Assembly: GCF_037975245.1 (NCBI RefSeq)
Contig: NC_092561.1
Location: forward strand, 2,902,501 to 2,966,500
Direction of reading: 5' to 3'
Length of the DNA stretch: 64,000 bases
DNA from: Apostichopus japonicus
Lineage: Eukaryota; Echinodermata; Holothuroidea; Aspidochirotida; Stichopodidae
Under the pieces are notes generated by a model. The model made no database searches. It was not told the DNA's origin and was given only the letters and a program-made list of their open reading frames with translations. Every line of letters starts with the position of its first letter. The first letter of the stretch is position 1. Made by a program: the position numbers and the translations under genes. This document shows positions 13,601 through 23,480 of the stretch, in pieces.

Positions 13601-16600
13601 CCGTGGAGAGCCTCTGGCGGATCTCTTCCAGCTAGTCCAACAAAGAGTAATAGCAGTTGAAAATTGCTTTGATGAGGACGACGACACAATGATAGATCAA
13701 CAACGCCAAAAACTTCTCTGTTGTCTTGCTCAGGTGATAAAGGATAACAAAGGGTTGGTTTATTCCAAGAAATCGTTCCAAAATGCCAAGACTAGGATTA
13801 AACAAGATGAGGCTTTGAAGAACATGAAAGGACGTCTGCATGAATATCTTCTCCAGACGTATTTGAAAACGTTATCGCAGCGGCAACTCGACAACATACA
13901 AACTACGCTTAATGACAATGTAAAGGACATCATGCAGGCTTCCCACGTTTTGGATCTTTGCCCAAACATCACTGAAGGAGATGCAATGCAATATATGAGA
14001 TTGTTCATCAAAGAAAACGAAAACGAGATATCCAACGTGAAAAATGAGCTCTGTCAAAAGGTAACGTTATGCCCAGGCCTAGTGATGCAATATATAGATC
14101 GATATATATATTTCCACAGTATTTTTAAGCAGTAATTAGTTAGGTGCTAAGTGAACTCTTTATAATTAATTGCAAATAATGTTCAGCTACTTTTGTTTTT
14201 AAATCCTTTCTTGAGTATTTCTGAAGTAATATTCAAAGATGGATATGCCTACAGCCAAAAGGCAGACTAAACAGGACGCTAGAGGTTTTGGTTGAGTACC
14301 CTGATGTCACCAGTGGCGGAGCGTCCATATAGTCAGGGGGCGAATGCCCCCCCCCCCCTGGCTGCCTCAAATGGACTGTTTCTTTCAGCTTTTTACCACT
14401 TTTTACTTATTCGCGATTATTGACTTTTTTATTGCGCTCTCATCTACCTATTGACATTTGTCACATTTTGTTGGTGTAATTTTCTGTCAAAATGCTCTAA
14501 CGGCTATTTATTCTTCGTTTATCTGCAAATTAGAAAGGCCCGGAAAGGGTCATTTCCGGCGATCTAGGGAGTATCTTTACTCAAAAAATTCTGTACGCTC
14601 CCCGCAAACCTGTGGTGGCGCTCCCCTTAGATAGTGTCGAAAGCGCCCCTAAAGTCCATTCTCGCCCCATCTGACCAATACCCCTAGCTCCGCCACTAGA
14701 TGTCACGCCTGCAATTATTCTTCTCAAAAGTAAAGAAATTCTTCAAACATAGTTAAAGAGAAATCATCGACAAAGTTACAGAGAAAGAGTAAGTCACAGA
14801 ATTGAAAAAAAAAATTAAAAGGGGAGAAAAATGCTTACCGAGTTTTCAAAAAGTAATTAGGAAGTTTCGTAAAGTTTAGCAGCAGAATTATACAAGAATA
14901 TACAGATTGTTGAAGCAGAATGGCAGGGTTTAACGGTATTTGTTATGTTAAGATACATATGTACCTATTTCCTTTCCCTTTTTTTATAATTTGAACATTC
15001 AAGAAAATATAATTGGGTCATTTGGGACCAATGAGGAAAGTATAGAGGATATAGTACTGCAGACTCTTCAATTAAAACGACCAAGGATAACAAGCGTAAT
15101 AAAGATCTGTAGATATTGAGCCAATGGGTGTCAATCACAAAGTTATCAGGTAATTTGTGAAACGTATCCTGTGAAGACACTTAATGGCTGGGGGTCTATA
15201 CTGGTGAGAAGCAAACTCATTAGCTACATCAAAATGATGTTATCAGATGATACAATCCTCTGCGTGCCCTTGGCACTTTTCGAAATTCGGTTGTGGAGAG
15301 AAGGGGTAAACCTTAACATTTAATTTTGTATTCACCTAGATGTATCCTGGGCGTGTTTGTTAGGATTAAAATTATCTCACCTATTATTCGAAGGAAAAAA
15401 GTAGTACGTGAAAGGAATTTGGATTTATTCACACTGACTGATTGATACGTTTCTACAACAATTTTATCGTAGATACAAGCAGAAGAAAAAAGACAGAATG
15501 AAATATGGAAAGCCTTAGAAGAGAAATGTTATTGCTTCAGCTGCATACATGACAACATAGGAAAATACACAGATGTTCCGAAAGAAATTAATATACTTTT
15601 GATTGGAAAAACTGGGTCCGGTAAAAGCGCCACTGGAAACACAATTATCGGGAAAGCTTCCTTCGAAGAAAGTGGCACCAGTAAGTCGGTGACTAAGACA
15701 ATTAGCATGAAAAGCATGAAAGAGGGTGGATTTCAAATTACCGTCATTGACACACCTGGTCTATTTGACACAAACACAGTTATTAAAAATGAAGATACGC
15801 TGCTTGAAATAGCGAAAACGATGATCAATTTTAAGGGAGGAATCCATATATTTCTGCTGGTTTTGAGTTCTTCATCGAGATTCACGAAGGAGGAACAACA
15901 AACTATTAAAGTAATCGAGGTAAGTTTGATCGTCATGAAGTATTTAAGTTTGCAACTTTCAGAAAACCGCTCAGTTTCCTATATACAAATTTCCCAATAC
16001 GTAGTGTCCTATAATAAATGAGTGCTCACTGAGTATATTAAATTATTTGAATATTTTATCTTGCGCCCAACCAGGAATTCCTTGGCAAGAATGTTTTCAG
16101 GAATTGCCTCTTAGTTCTGACCAACGCTCGTTCAAAATTTTGTTCTGAGGAAAAGAGTTCGTTGCAACAGTACGTCGAATCGGAAAGGAAAGAAAGGGGC
16201 CAGTTTTCGGATCTACTTAACCATGTCAGCAATCGAATAATAGCCGTTGAGAATTGCTTTGACGATGACTTTTTGACAAAGAAACATCGTCAAAAACTCC
16301 TTTGTTGTTTAGCTCAAATGATACACGACAACAAAGGGTCTGTGTATTCCAACAAGGCGTTTGGACAAGCCAAGGCAAAAGTCGAGCAACAAGAGGAAGA
16401 ACGAAAGAATAGAGTCGCCAGGGAAAAAGAATTGACCCATATGAAAACCATATTGCGAAAGTTTCTTGTGCATAAGTATATGAATCATTTAACAGAGGAA
16501 GAACTCGACAACATTCATACGAAGGTTAGGAATGAGACACTACACATCATGAAGAATTCTGGGGTGGGGCAGTTAAAATTCATCACAAGGGAAGATGTCA

Positions 16601-18225
16601 AGACATACGCAGAAACCGTAATTCGGGAAAATGAAGTCCTCATTGCAAAGTTAAAAGACATGAGAATTCAAGATGCGATACAACAAAAAGAATACGAAGA
16701 TACTAGAAAGCGGCTAAAAGATGAGGAGGAGATTAATAAAGTGCAAAGCATTGTACTACCTTTGGTAAGTGAGAACTTAAAACAACAGTCAAAACAAGAG
16801 TTAGAACAGATAGTTCAACGCAAGCGTCTGCCTGATGCTTTGACTGATCAAATAATTGCGAATCTTGAATCTAACATTGTGCATGTTGACTTGAAACTAA
16901 CTAAACGTTATATTCAGGAAACAAACTTTGCAAATCCAAAGATAATCCAAGGGTACATTGATGAGAAAGTTTTCATAGAAAAACTTGAAGAAAAGTCGAA
17001 ACAACTGCAAAGGGTCCAAAGAGAACAGAAATTAAACGAAATCATGGAAACTTTAAAAAAAGACCTTAATGAAAACTTGAAAGGTAAGCCTATCAAAGAG
17101 TTAGAGGAACTAATGAATGACTTAAAAGACATAGAACACCCTGTTCTAGGTAATTGGGAATCAATATTGACTGAACTTGTAGGAAGTAAAATCATAGGCT
17201 CTGATATAAGTATCATAGAAATAACCAACTTGTTCTTAAAGCAGAAAAATAATTGGATTCAGAGTACCTTGGGAATCCAGTTAGAAAAAAGGCAACAACA
17301 AATAGAGGCAAAACTTTTGCAGGATAGGGAAGAGTTAAGGAACAGTGCCTTCAGTTTAATTTCAAAAGAAATTAAAGAAAATCTTGAGTCTTACTTAACA
17401 GATAAGACTACCAGCCAATTAGCAGAATTGGAGGAACAGATAGGTAAAAATGAGGTTCCTATAGATGTCTTTGATAAAGTGAATGAAAAGCTTACAAGTG
17501 CACAGCAGCAGTCTTTGAGTACCAAAGAAAAAGAAGATGAAATACTGAAACAAATCAAGGGCCAAAGCAAGGTTATTGAGGAATGTAAGAAGGCGGCTAG
17601 GAGATGCTTTGCGGGTTCCTCTGTAGTTAAAATCAAATATAAAGGCATCGCTAAAATATCTAATGTGAAAGTAAGTGACGAAATTCTAGTTTTTGACGAG
17701 AACGGTCATCTATTCTATGATAAGGTTTATCTCATTTCTCATGCAATAAAAGATGAAAGTATTACATTCATCCGGTTGAAAACATCTTCAGATAAATACC
17801 TACGTATTTCACCAGGTCATTTGTTGCCCGTTGGTAGTCTTGGTAGTAACGTCGCCGCTAAGAACGTGTCCCTTGGTAACGTCATATTTACATTACAAGA
17901 TGGTGTGATGGTGCCTGACAAAGTTACCTCAGTAACTTACGAGCTATGTCGAGGAGCGTATTGTCCAATGACAATGCATGGGACTATTGTTGTCAATGGC
18001 GTAGCAGCATCCTGTTATACAACTTTCTTCCCATCTCCTCTTGCTCACGCTTTGCTTTCTCCCATAAGACTCCTCTTCAGTTATTTACCTCTGCCTCTCT
18101 TTAATCGATTACTTCCATATGATACTGAGGAAGGGATGCCGGTGCTGCTCCTAAAATGCCGTTCGATCGTCATCAGATGGCGTTCATTGTTTACAAGGAA
18201 TGATAACCTAAGCAAAAGCGTATAA
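7310..18225 (+). CDS. CARD - GIMAP - GIMAP - helical repeat - Hint fusion protein
   Basis: Spliced model of about 1317 residues. Exons: 7310-7630, 10295-10336, 10385-10801, 13485-14060, 15473-15919, 16075-18225 (stop TAA). Every junction is phase 0 with GT/AG borders. Order: CARD (1-107), linker (108-121), first AIG1/GIMAP GTPase (about 122-340, P-loop 168-175), helical segment, second AIG1/GIMAP GTPase (about 453-700, P-loop 497-504), about 400 residues of charged helical repeats, and a Hedgehog-type Hint domain from Cys1112 to the end. The ATG at 7310 has a good context (AAGATGG). CARDs recruit partners by homotypic contact and GIMAP GTPases oligomerise on membranes in immune cells, so an innate-immune or cell-death role is inferred, not shown. 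A polyadenylation signal AATAAA lies at 18842. The weakest link is the 2.66-kb first intron joining the CARD exon to the rest. Confidence 0.8.
7925..8765. repeat. Diverged tandem repeat in intron 1, ~140-150-bp unit, about 6 copies
   Basis: Units begin with CTTGTAAACACGATAT-like sequence and continue through AAGCTTGGGCAGATC, a CATATTT..ATGTG segment, AGTACAAGAAGCCTATT, GGTCAAAGGTCATTTG and CAGGGGTCAAATTGTG. Copies start at about 7929, 8060, 8205, 8347, 8505 and 8640 and differ by substitutions and indels, so the array is old. It lies inside the first intron of the CARD/Hint gene. Confidence 0.8.
10385..14060 (+). other. First AIG1/GIMAP module (exons 3-4)
   Basis: Exon 10385-10801 carries the P-loop GQCGAGKSATGN (G1) and VVDTPG (G3), followed by the AIG1 phrase FEGGIHLFLLI. 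Exon 13485-14060 carries the second half: LTNAR in the G4 place, RVIAVEN in the G5 place, then a helical tail with LDNIQTTL. The AIG1/GIMAP family binds GTP and forms membrane-associated oligomers. Compared with the second module, a few residues are missing just before the intron (EEKADQ versus SSSSRFTKEEQQ). The donor at 10802 is GTTAGT. The 48-nt intron 10337-10384 is in frame, so retention would only add 16 residues. The exon start after it matches the start of the paralogous exon at 15473, which supports splicing. Confidence 0.88.
12035..12415. mobile_element. Non-autonomous hAT element (MITE) with 8-bp TSD
   Basis: The element spans 12043-12407 (365 bp). The left end CAAGGGCGTAGGAA and the inverted right end CAGTGGCGTAGGAA form terminal inverted repeats of the hAT type. 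An exact 8-bp target-site duplication, ATACAATG, lies at 12035-12042 and 12408-12415. The interior is rich in G and C homopolymer runs and contains two CACCAAATTGCATCT copies; no transposase is present. It sits in the intron between the two exons of the first GIMAP module. Confidence 0.88.
14303..14706. mobile_element. Second non-autonomous hAT element with 8-bp TSD
   Basis: The element spans 14311-14698 (388 bp). The left end CAGTGGCGGAGC and the inverted right end TAGTGGCGGAGC are terminal inverted repeats. The exact 8-bp duplication GATGTCAC lies at 14303-14310 and 14699-14706. The interior has no open frame of note and carries a C-rich run at about 14347-14358. It lies in the intron between the two GIMAP modules. 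Confidence 0.88.
15473..16420 (+). other. Second AIG1/GIMAP module
   Basis: Exon 15473-15919 carries GKTGSGKSATGN (G1), VIDTPGLFDT (G3) and FKGGIHIFLLVL. The next exon from 16075 continues with LVLTNARSKF (G4 place) and RIIAVENCFDDD (G5 place). The exon borders fall at the same places and phases as in the first module, so the two modules arose by internal duplication of an exon pair. The G4 place reads LTNAR in both modules, lacking the Asp of the usual TKxD or TRxD. Confidence 0.9.
16420..17604 (+). other. Charged helical repeat region
   Basis: About 390 residues rich in Glu, Lys, Gln and Leu, predicted helical or coiled coil from composition. A degenerate motif of the form hydrophobic-x2-hydrophobic-Leu, then about ten residues later x-S/K-x-x-E-Leu-x-x-hydrophobic, recurs about every 80-90 residues. 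Examples are EEELDNIHTKV, KQELEQIVQRK, IKELEELMNDL and SQLAELEEQI. The first of these is also present at the tail of the first GIMAP module (RQLDNIQTTL). No known domain name is assigned. Confidence 0.7.
17605..18225 (+). other. Hedgehog-type Hint (Hog) autoprocessing domain
   Basis: 206 residues starting at Cys1112. It opens with CFAGSSVVKI, matching the CFxGS start of Hedgehog C-terminal domains. SDEILVFDENGHLFYD follows at the spacing seen in Hedgehog. SPGH places His72 and Ser69 where Hedgehog has its catalytic Thr-x-x-His. The end reads GTIVVNGVAASCY and then LAHALLSPIRLL, closely matching the last strand and downstream helix of Hog domains. About 65 residues follow, comparable in length to the sterol-recognition tail. 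Hint domains cleave the peptide bond before Cys1 through a thioester. Position 46 is His, not the Asp needed for cholesterol activation in Hedgehog. The residue before Cys1 is Arg rather than Gly. Confidence 0.9.
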
Positions 18226-19416
18226 GTGTTGAAACGAACTGCTAGGGCCGTAACAATTCCTTGATAATATTGCGTCACCACTTTCTTCGTTTTTGTGGAG
18301 AAAAGTGGAATTTACACAACAGTTGCTTGTCAATTGCATTTCCTTTGACATTAGCAAACAAATGTTTTGACTCGCTTAATATTTGTAGCAGCAGACAGTC
18401 TGATTAAGAGGTGTGTAAAAGCAAGTATATGAGAAAACACACAAGTCCAAGAACTTGAGAAAATCAAGTTTGTTAAGTGTCATTTATAATTGTTTATAGT
18501 CTTCCAGCCTGTACAAAAGAAGTAAACCTTACAATACCATCTTCTTTGTTTGTTTTACAAACACTTCTAATGTCTTGAGTGCGATTACGCGATGTCACAG
18601 TTGTTTATTTTTACGTAATTATTAATTATTCGATGTATTACCGTAGTAGTTAATACAGGAAGGTTTGTATTTGTATTTACACTTCACCATTTCTTTTCTT
18701 TTCTTAACTCTTTATTCTCGTTTTGTAGCAAAAATTGATATTACTTTTCTTTCACACCAAAGTCCCTCTTTTCCTTTCTTAATTGACTAGAACTTGAAAA
18801 GTACTTAACATTATATTTTTCAACTTGTATTATTTCTAATTAATAAATCATATTGTCATTAATGTCACATATACACGGACGTAAAATTTAGCAAAACATT
18901 CTTCTTTAATTCCAAAATTAAAGTTTGTTACCTTCTGCGTCATGTTGACGCCGTCAACCATTGATGAGATCAATGTAATACCACATGAGGTTACACTTCC
19001 AGAGTAATACGTTTAGTTAAATGTTATTTAATTCATTGACCTTGCTGAACAGTGAGGGTGCACATGTTAAGTACGATTGGTAGTCCTAGCAGCGATGTGT
19101 AAAACATCGCTGGTTTTGGTGTTTATTAATTTCGTATTATATGTATAAGATAGTAATACAGCTTATGACTACTGTTAAACACGTAAACTAATCAGTAACA
19201 GAAAAACAAATATACCTTGCATTCATAAGCTGGTGTGCATTAATATGAGACAATATACGACCACGTCTTTCAAAAAAGATCCGACCACGCCACCTATACT
19301 TAAATATTAAATCACTCTCAATATGCAAAAAGCAATTAGATAGATACAATTTAGTACAATATCTAACGTAATATGCCTACATATACGTTTACTATAGAGA
19401 TACATTCCATACTTTT

Positions 19417-20008
19417 GAATTATGAATGTAGTCAATCTTATCATTCATCTCCATGAAGCAGTCTTTGGCTCTATTAGTTTGAATAAGTGGTCGAGTAGTA
19501 GACCTAGACCAATGATAGAAATTTTTCAGCCAAATTAGTTTTGTTGTATTTTATACCTGTGATAGAAGTAGTTTCGTTAGTAGTTTAGTATTTGACTCGG
19601 GCAATTAAACCACGTATGGAGGCAATAAAGAGCAACGTAATTAGAACAATGTGATGTTGTTCAATCGGCTAAAGTTATGATGAAAAGTACTAATGATTAT
19701 GCAGAAAATACATAAAAAAAACATGTACATTTGTAAAAGGGTCAAATTCCGGACAAGTTTTCTTCTGCATCCATCGTTTGGAATTATGAATGTAGTCAAT
19801 CTTTCCTTTCATCTCAATTAAGAAATCTTTTGCTCTGTTAGTTTGAATTTGTCTAATTAATGTCAATATAAAGAGGTCGAGTAGTAGACCTAGACCAAAT
19901 GATAGAAATATTTTAGCCAATTACATTTGTTGTATATTATGCTTGTGATAGAAGTAGTTTCGTTAGTTGTTTAGTATTTGACAATTTAACCACGTATGGA
20001 GGCAACAC
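19417..20008. repeat. Direct duplication of a ~210-230-bp segment
   Basis: Segment 19417-19626 is repeated at about 19780-20006, from GAATTATGAATGTAGTCAAT through CCACGTATGGAGGCAA, with indels. On the minus strand both copies keep an open stretch reading QTNRAKD..(M/I)EM..KIDYIHNSK. Whether that is coding is unknown; both flanks of the peptide contain frame changes or stops. Confidence 0.75.
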
Positions 20009-21942
20009 GCCGTATTTTTGATATATTTTTTAATTTCTTTTTTAGCTTTTTTACAATGAATTGTAATTTTGCACTTATTTTGCCTTCTAATAATTAATCC
20101 CTTTTTAAAAATTAAATGAACTTTAGACCCAGCTTGTTTATGTAACGTCGCTTATATGCATAACCTTATTTCATTTGTACTGTATTTAGTAATTCACTTT
20201 GTAGCTGCATCATGAAATATAATAAACGAATGTAGTTCATTTCAACACGTCCTGTCGATTATCATTCGCATAAACTGGTCTTATTCACTACATTGATTTC
20301 ATTTGTCATAGCTCCAAATTAAAACTCCCCATTTCAGACCCGTGTAAATCCTATGTTTATATCCTAGAAGGTGAAGCCTAGCCAAGGTGAAGCCTACGTA
20401 TTGGACCTAAATTTCCCATTCATTCTTCATCTGAAAATGATAGCGAAAGCATGCATTTCCGACGTACGTAACAATGCTAGCACTTACTTCAGTTCCGTAG
20501 GTTACAGATAGCTGAACCAAAGTTGAGTCCTCATCTCAAATGTTTCCTTGCAAATTTTGCTGTATTTCAAAGATGACGCCGAATAACCTAACAGCATGGT
20601 TTTAGGTTACCAAGGGGGACGGCCATTTCCCGGTCTTAATAATGGAGTATTACTTAAACAGGTAAAGGGGCTTTCACATTCTTGCATGAGAAGAATTTCC
20701 TTATCCGTTCAAGAAAACTTTCATCTGCTCATTTCTTTGAATGTGATGGTGCGAGGTATAATTTGCATATATGGAAAACTACTGTGCGAGCTACTCCAAG
20801 CATTCTTTTGAGAAACACTGGGACGGCTAGACAATGGTAGTACCTGCACAAGTTTTTCATTCATGACGTCATTTGTTTTCTCAAATTGGAGAGTGAGATA
20901 TGTTTGTCACTGTGGTGCGTTGACAAGGACCTGGTCTCGAATTAACAGACGGCGACGGGACTGTCTATACTCTATACGTCCACGTAATGAAGTCAAACAT
21001 TATGCGGTAACGACGGTAGCGACTATCGTACACCATTTGACCTCATTCTTTTCTCGATCCAAATTTAAAGTTTATTATCAAATATGAATCATGGCTCAAA
21101 AGTTGCCCGAGACTTCCTAGCTGGTGTTAGCGTCAGACTGCCATTCACCAATTGAGAGGGATTGCATAAGGATCCTCACGATGAGCTAGTCGTACTGTTT
21201 AACTAATGTTCTCATGAAACGTTCTGTTTCTCTCATTTCAAAGATATTTGATAACAACGCTTTAATTTGGCTGAATTCTTCACATTTACTTTTCTGACTT
21301 AAATCACACTTTTTTTGCGAATTTATCACAAATAGTAACAGAAAATAATCTCGTGGACAATTTTGCAGGGTGTCTGGCGACTATAACCTGCAGAAGAAAG
21401 ACTGGTTCTCGTAGACTGTTCATAAACAAGTCCTGGAGTTTTTTCTTCGTAATCGTTTATTGAACCGTAAGACATATGTTACAGCCCACCCATCATTCAT
21501 GCGCGGATTCAGGGGTGTAGGGATTACAACCCCACCCCTTTACATTCAAATACCAAAGTATTAATCACTACAACCTTCCATGTCACGTAATTCCATTTTA
21601 TACGTCTAAGCTTAACATGTTTTTCGGACCTACATGGGCGTCGGATACATTGGGGAGTAGTTCTGAGGGCTCCCTGTTTTCATCGCACCCAGGGTCACAC
21701 CCTCTCAATTATAACATTCCGGGTCCCTCCCTCCAATGGGGTAAAACAGTGTTGCTTATTATGTAGGATTGGATGGACGTGAGGGCCGGTGATGGGGTAG
21801 GAGAGGAAAAGATGATTCAACAACCATGAACACCACTTAACCACTTTAAAGCTGGTCACACCATTACCGTTATTTGAATAAACGAAATATTCTTATTAAG
21901 ATATATACAAAATATTATATAAAATTTTCTCTTAATCTTAGA

Positions 21943-22326
21943 GAGCAAGCTTTTCATACTTCAGGTGGAATTAAAGACAAATATTCTGAAAATATATCGG
22001 TGAACAGAAATGGTTATACCGGCCGCTTTGGATCTCATTTAGTTACTATGCCATGCGACTACATGCTCCAAAGTACAATTTTCTACTTCACAAAACTTCC
22101 ATTTTCTTTAAAACACATTTCCAAAAATCCTTTACTCAAGATGAGGATTAAAGAAAGGGAAGAAGCAACGAAATATGTTGAGCTTGAACTGTTTTATTTA
22201 TTCCATCAGATTACATTTACAGACGAATATAGATGGTATATATTAAAAGTTGAATTAACTGACCTTTTACCTCCAAATAAAACAGTGTTAACAGTCGAAA
22301 ATGGAGGGATGAAATGCAATATTTAA
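21943..22326 (+). CDS. Unrecognised open frame, possible exon
   Basis: An open frame runs from a non-ATG beginning near 21874 to TAA at 22324-22326. A good pyrimidine tract and AG (TTTCTCTTAATCTTAG) end at 21942, so 21943-22326 could be a terminal exon of about 127 codons. The peptide is Lys- and Phe-rich and contains EREEATKYVELELFYLFHQI; no domain was recognised. Length in such AT-rich DNA could be chance. Low confidence. Confidence 0.18.
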   Translation, partial: EQAFHTSGGIKDKYSENISVNRNGYTGRFGSHLVTMPCDYMLQSTIFYFTKLPFSLKHISKNPLLKMRIKEREEATKYVELELFYLFHQITFTDEYRWYILKVELTDLLPPNKTVLTVENGGMKCNI

Positions 22327-23220
22327 ATGAATTAACTGTTTCTTAACATGGGGGAGAACACAACAGCCTGAGTTATATTGAACCTCATCTTCATTCACAT
22401 GTCTCTGACTTGACCACTACTCACGAGATTCTGTCTATTGTCCAATAATTACATAAAATGGTGAAGATTGAGGTAAGAGCTATTTACTGTATATTGTTAC
22501 TTATCGGATACTGCTTAAGCAGTAGGTTAAAATCAAGGCTGGTCATGGCCAACTAAAACTTAACTTCTTCCCGTTTAAACCTTTTACCTTTCCATAAAAT
22601 AAATTTATTGCATTCGGCTCAAACAATTAAAGAAAATACAAGCCAGTGATTGATAGCCACAACACAATATTAACAGTATCAAGCTTACTTTTTGGAATAA
22701 AATGAGCACCAACACAGCGAAGGTGTCTAAGCAATATTGAAAAAACCATTAACTGTTAGACATCCTGTATGATGGTTTATACCAAGATGAAACAAAGCAC
22801 ACAGGGAGAGGTATGTATGATGCAAATTTAAGTTGTTTATCAGAAAATTAAGAAATACTGCATTTACAGTTTTCAACATCAATTTGGTTGTTAATGGCAG
22901 AGAGCGTTAATGACAAATGACACTGCATTTTACGATTAATTTGTAGCTGCTTATGATCAATTTTGTTTTGCCCAGCATTTTTAGATCAAACCACAGCCTC
23001 ATAGGTTATGGTTAGTGAAGATATGAATTATACAATGAAATGCAGTTTGTGAATGTATCTGGCAACAATAGAGTGAGCACACAGACAAAAAAAAAAAAAG
23101 TGTAGTAAAAAGTTTCGTTGTGATGAAATTCTAAATACAGAAAACATTGACAGCAAAGCAAGTATATTCAATATTTGGGAAAATGGAGCTTGAATTTTGT
23201 TCAGACTGAATAAGCGTTAG

Positions 23221-23276
23221 TTATATATGTGTATATATGTGTATATATATATATATATATGTTGATATATATATGT

Positions 23277-23302
<26 letters not shown>
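23221..23302. repeat. (TA)n microsatellite
   Basis: Mostly alternating T and A with interspersed TGTG and GTTGAT interruptions; it abuts the foldback arm. A second TA run lies at about 23538-23562. Confidence 0.9.
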
Positions 23303-23312
<10 letters not shown>

Positions 23313-23480
23313 ATACTAGTTGAGACTAGTGGAACACTAGTAGTTGTAACTCGGAGTTTCACGCGTTAAAGCGATCGTCAGACAACTCAACTCAGAGTTG
23401 TCTGACGATCGCTATAACGCGTGAAACTCCGAGTTACAACTACTAGTGTTCCACTAGTCTCAACTAGTATCAACATATAT
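23303..23480. repeat. Near-perfect long foldback, 86-bp arms, 6-bp loop
   Basis: Positions 23303-23388 and 23395-23480 are reverse complements over 86 bp with a single mismatch (TTAAAG versus TTATAG), separated by AACTCA. The left arm follows directly on a (TA)n tract, and another (TA)n tract lies 60 bp downstream. Short extra copies of ATATATGTTGAT precede it. This would extrude as a cruciform or form a hairpin RNA. It looks like a foldback transposable element inserted into a TA microsatellite. Confidence 0.92.

Noticed and set aside
17605-18225. Hint domain as an intein or bacterial contamination
   Set aside because: It is C-terminal with no following extein, has Hedgehog-type CF start and ASCY..SPIRLL end, and sits in the same exon as an animal-type GIMAP with spliced neighbours.
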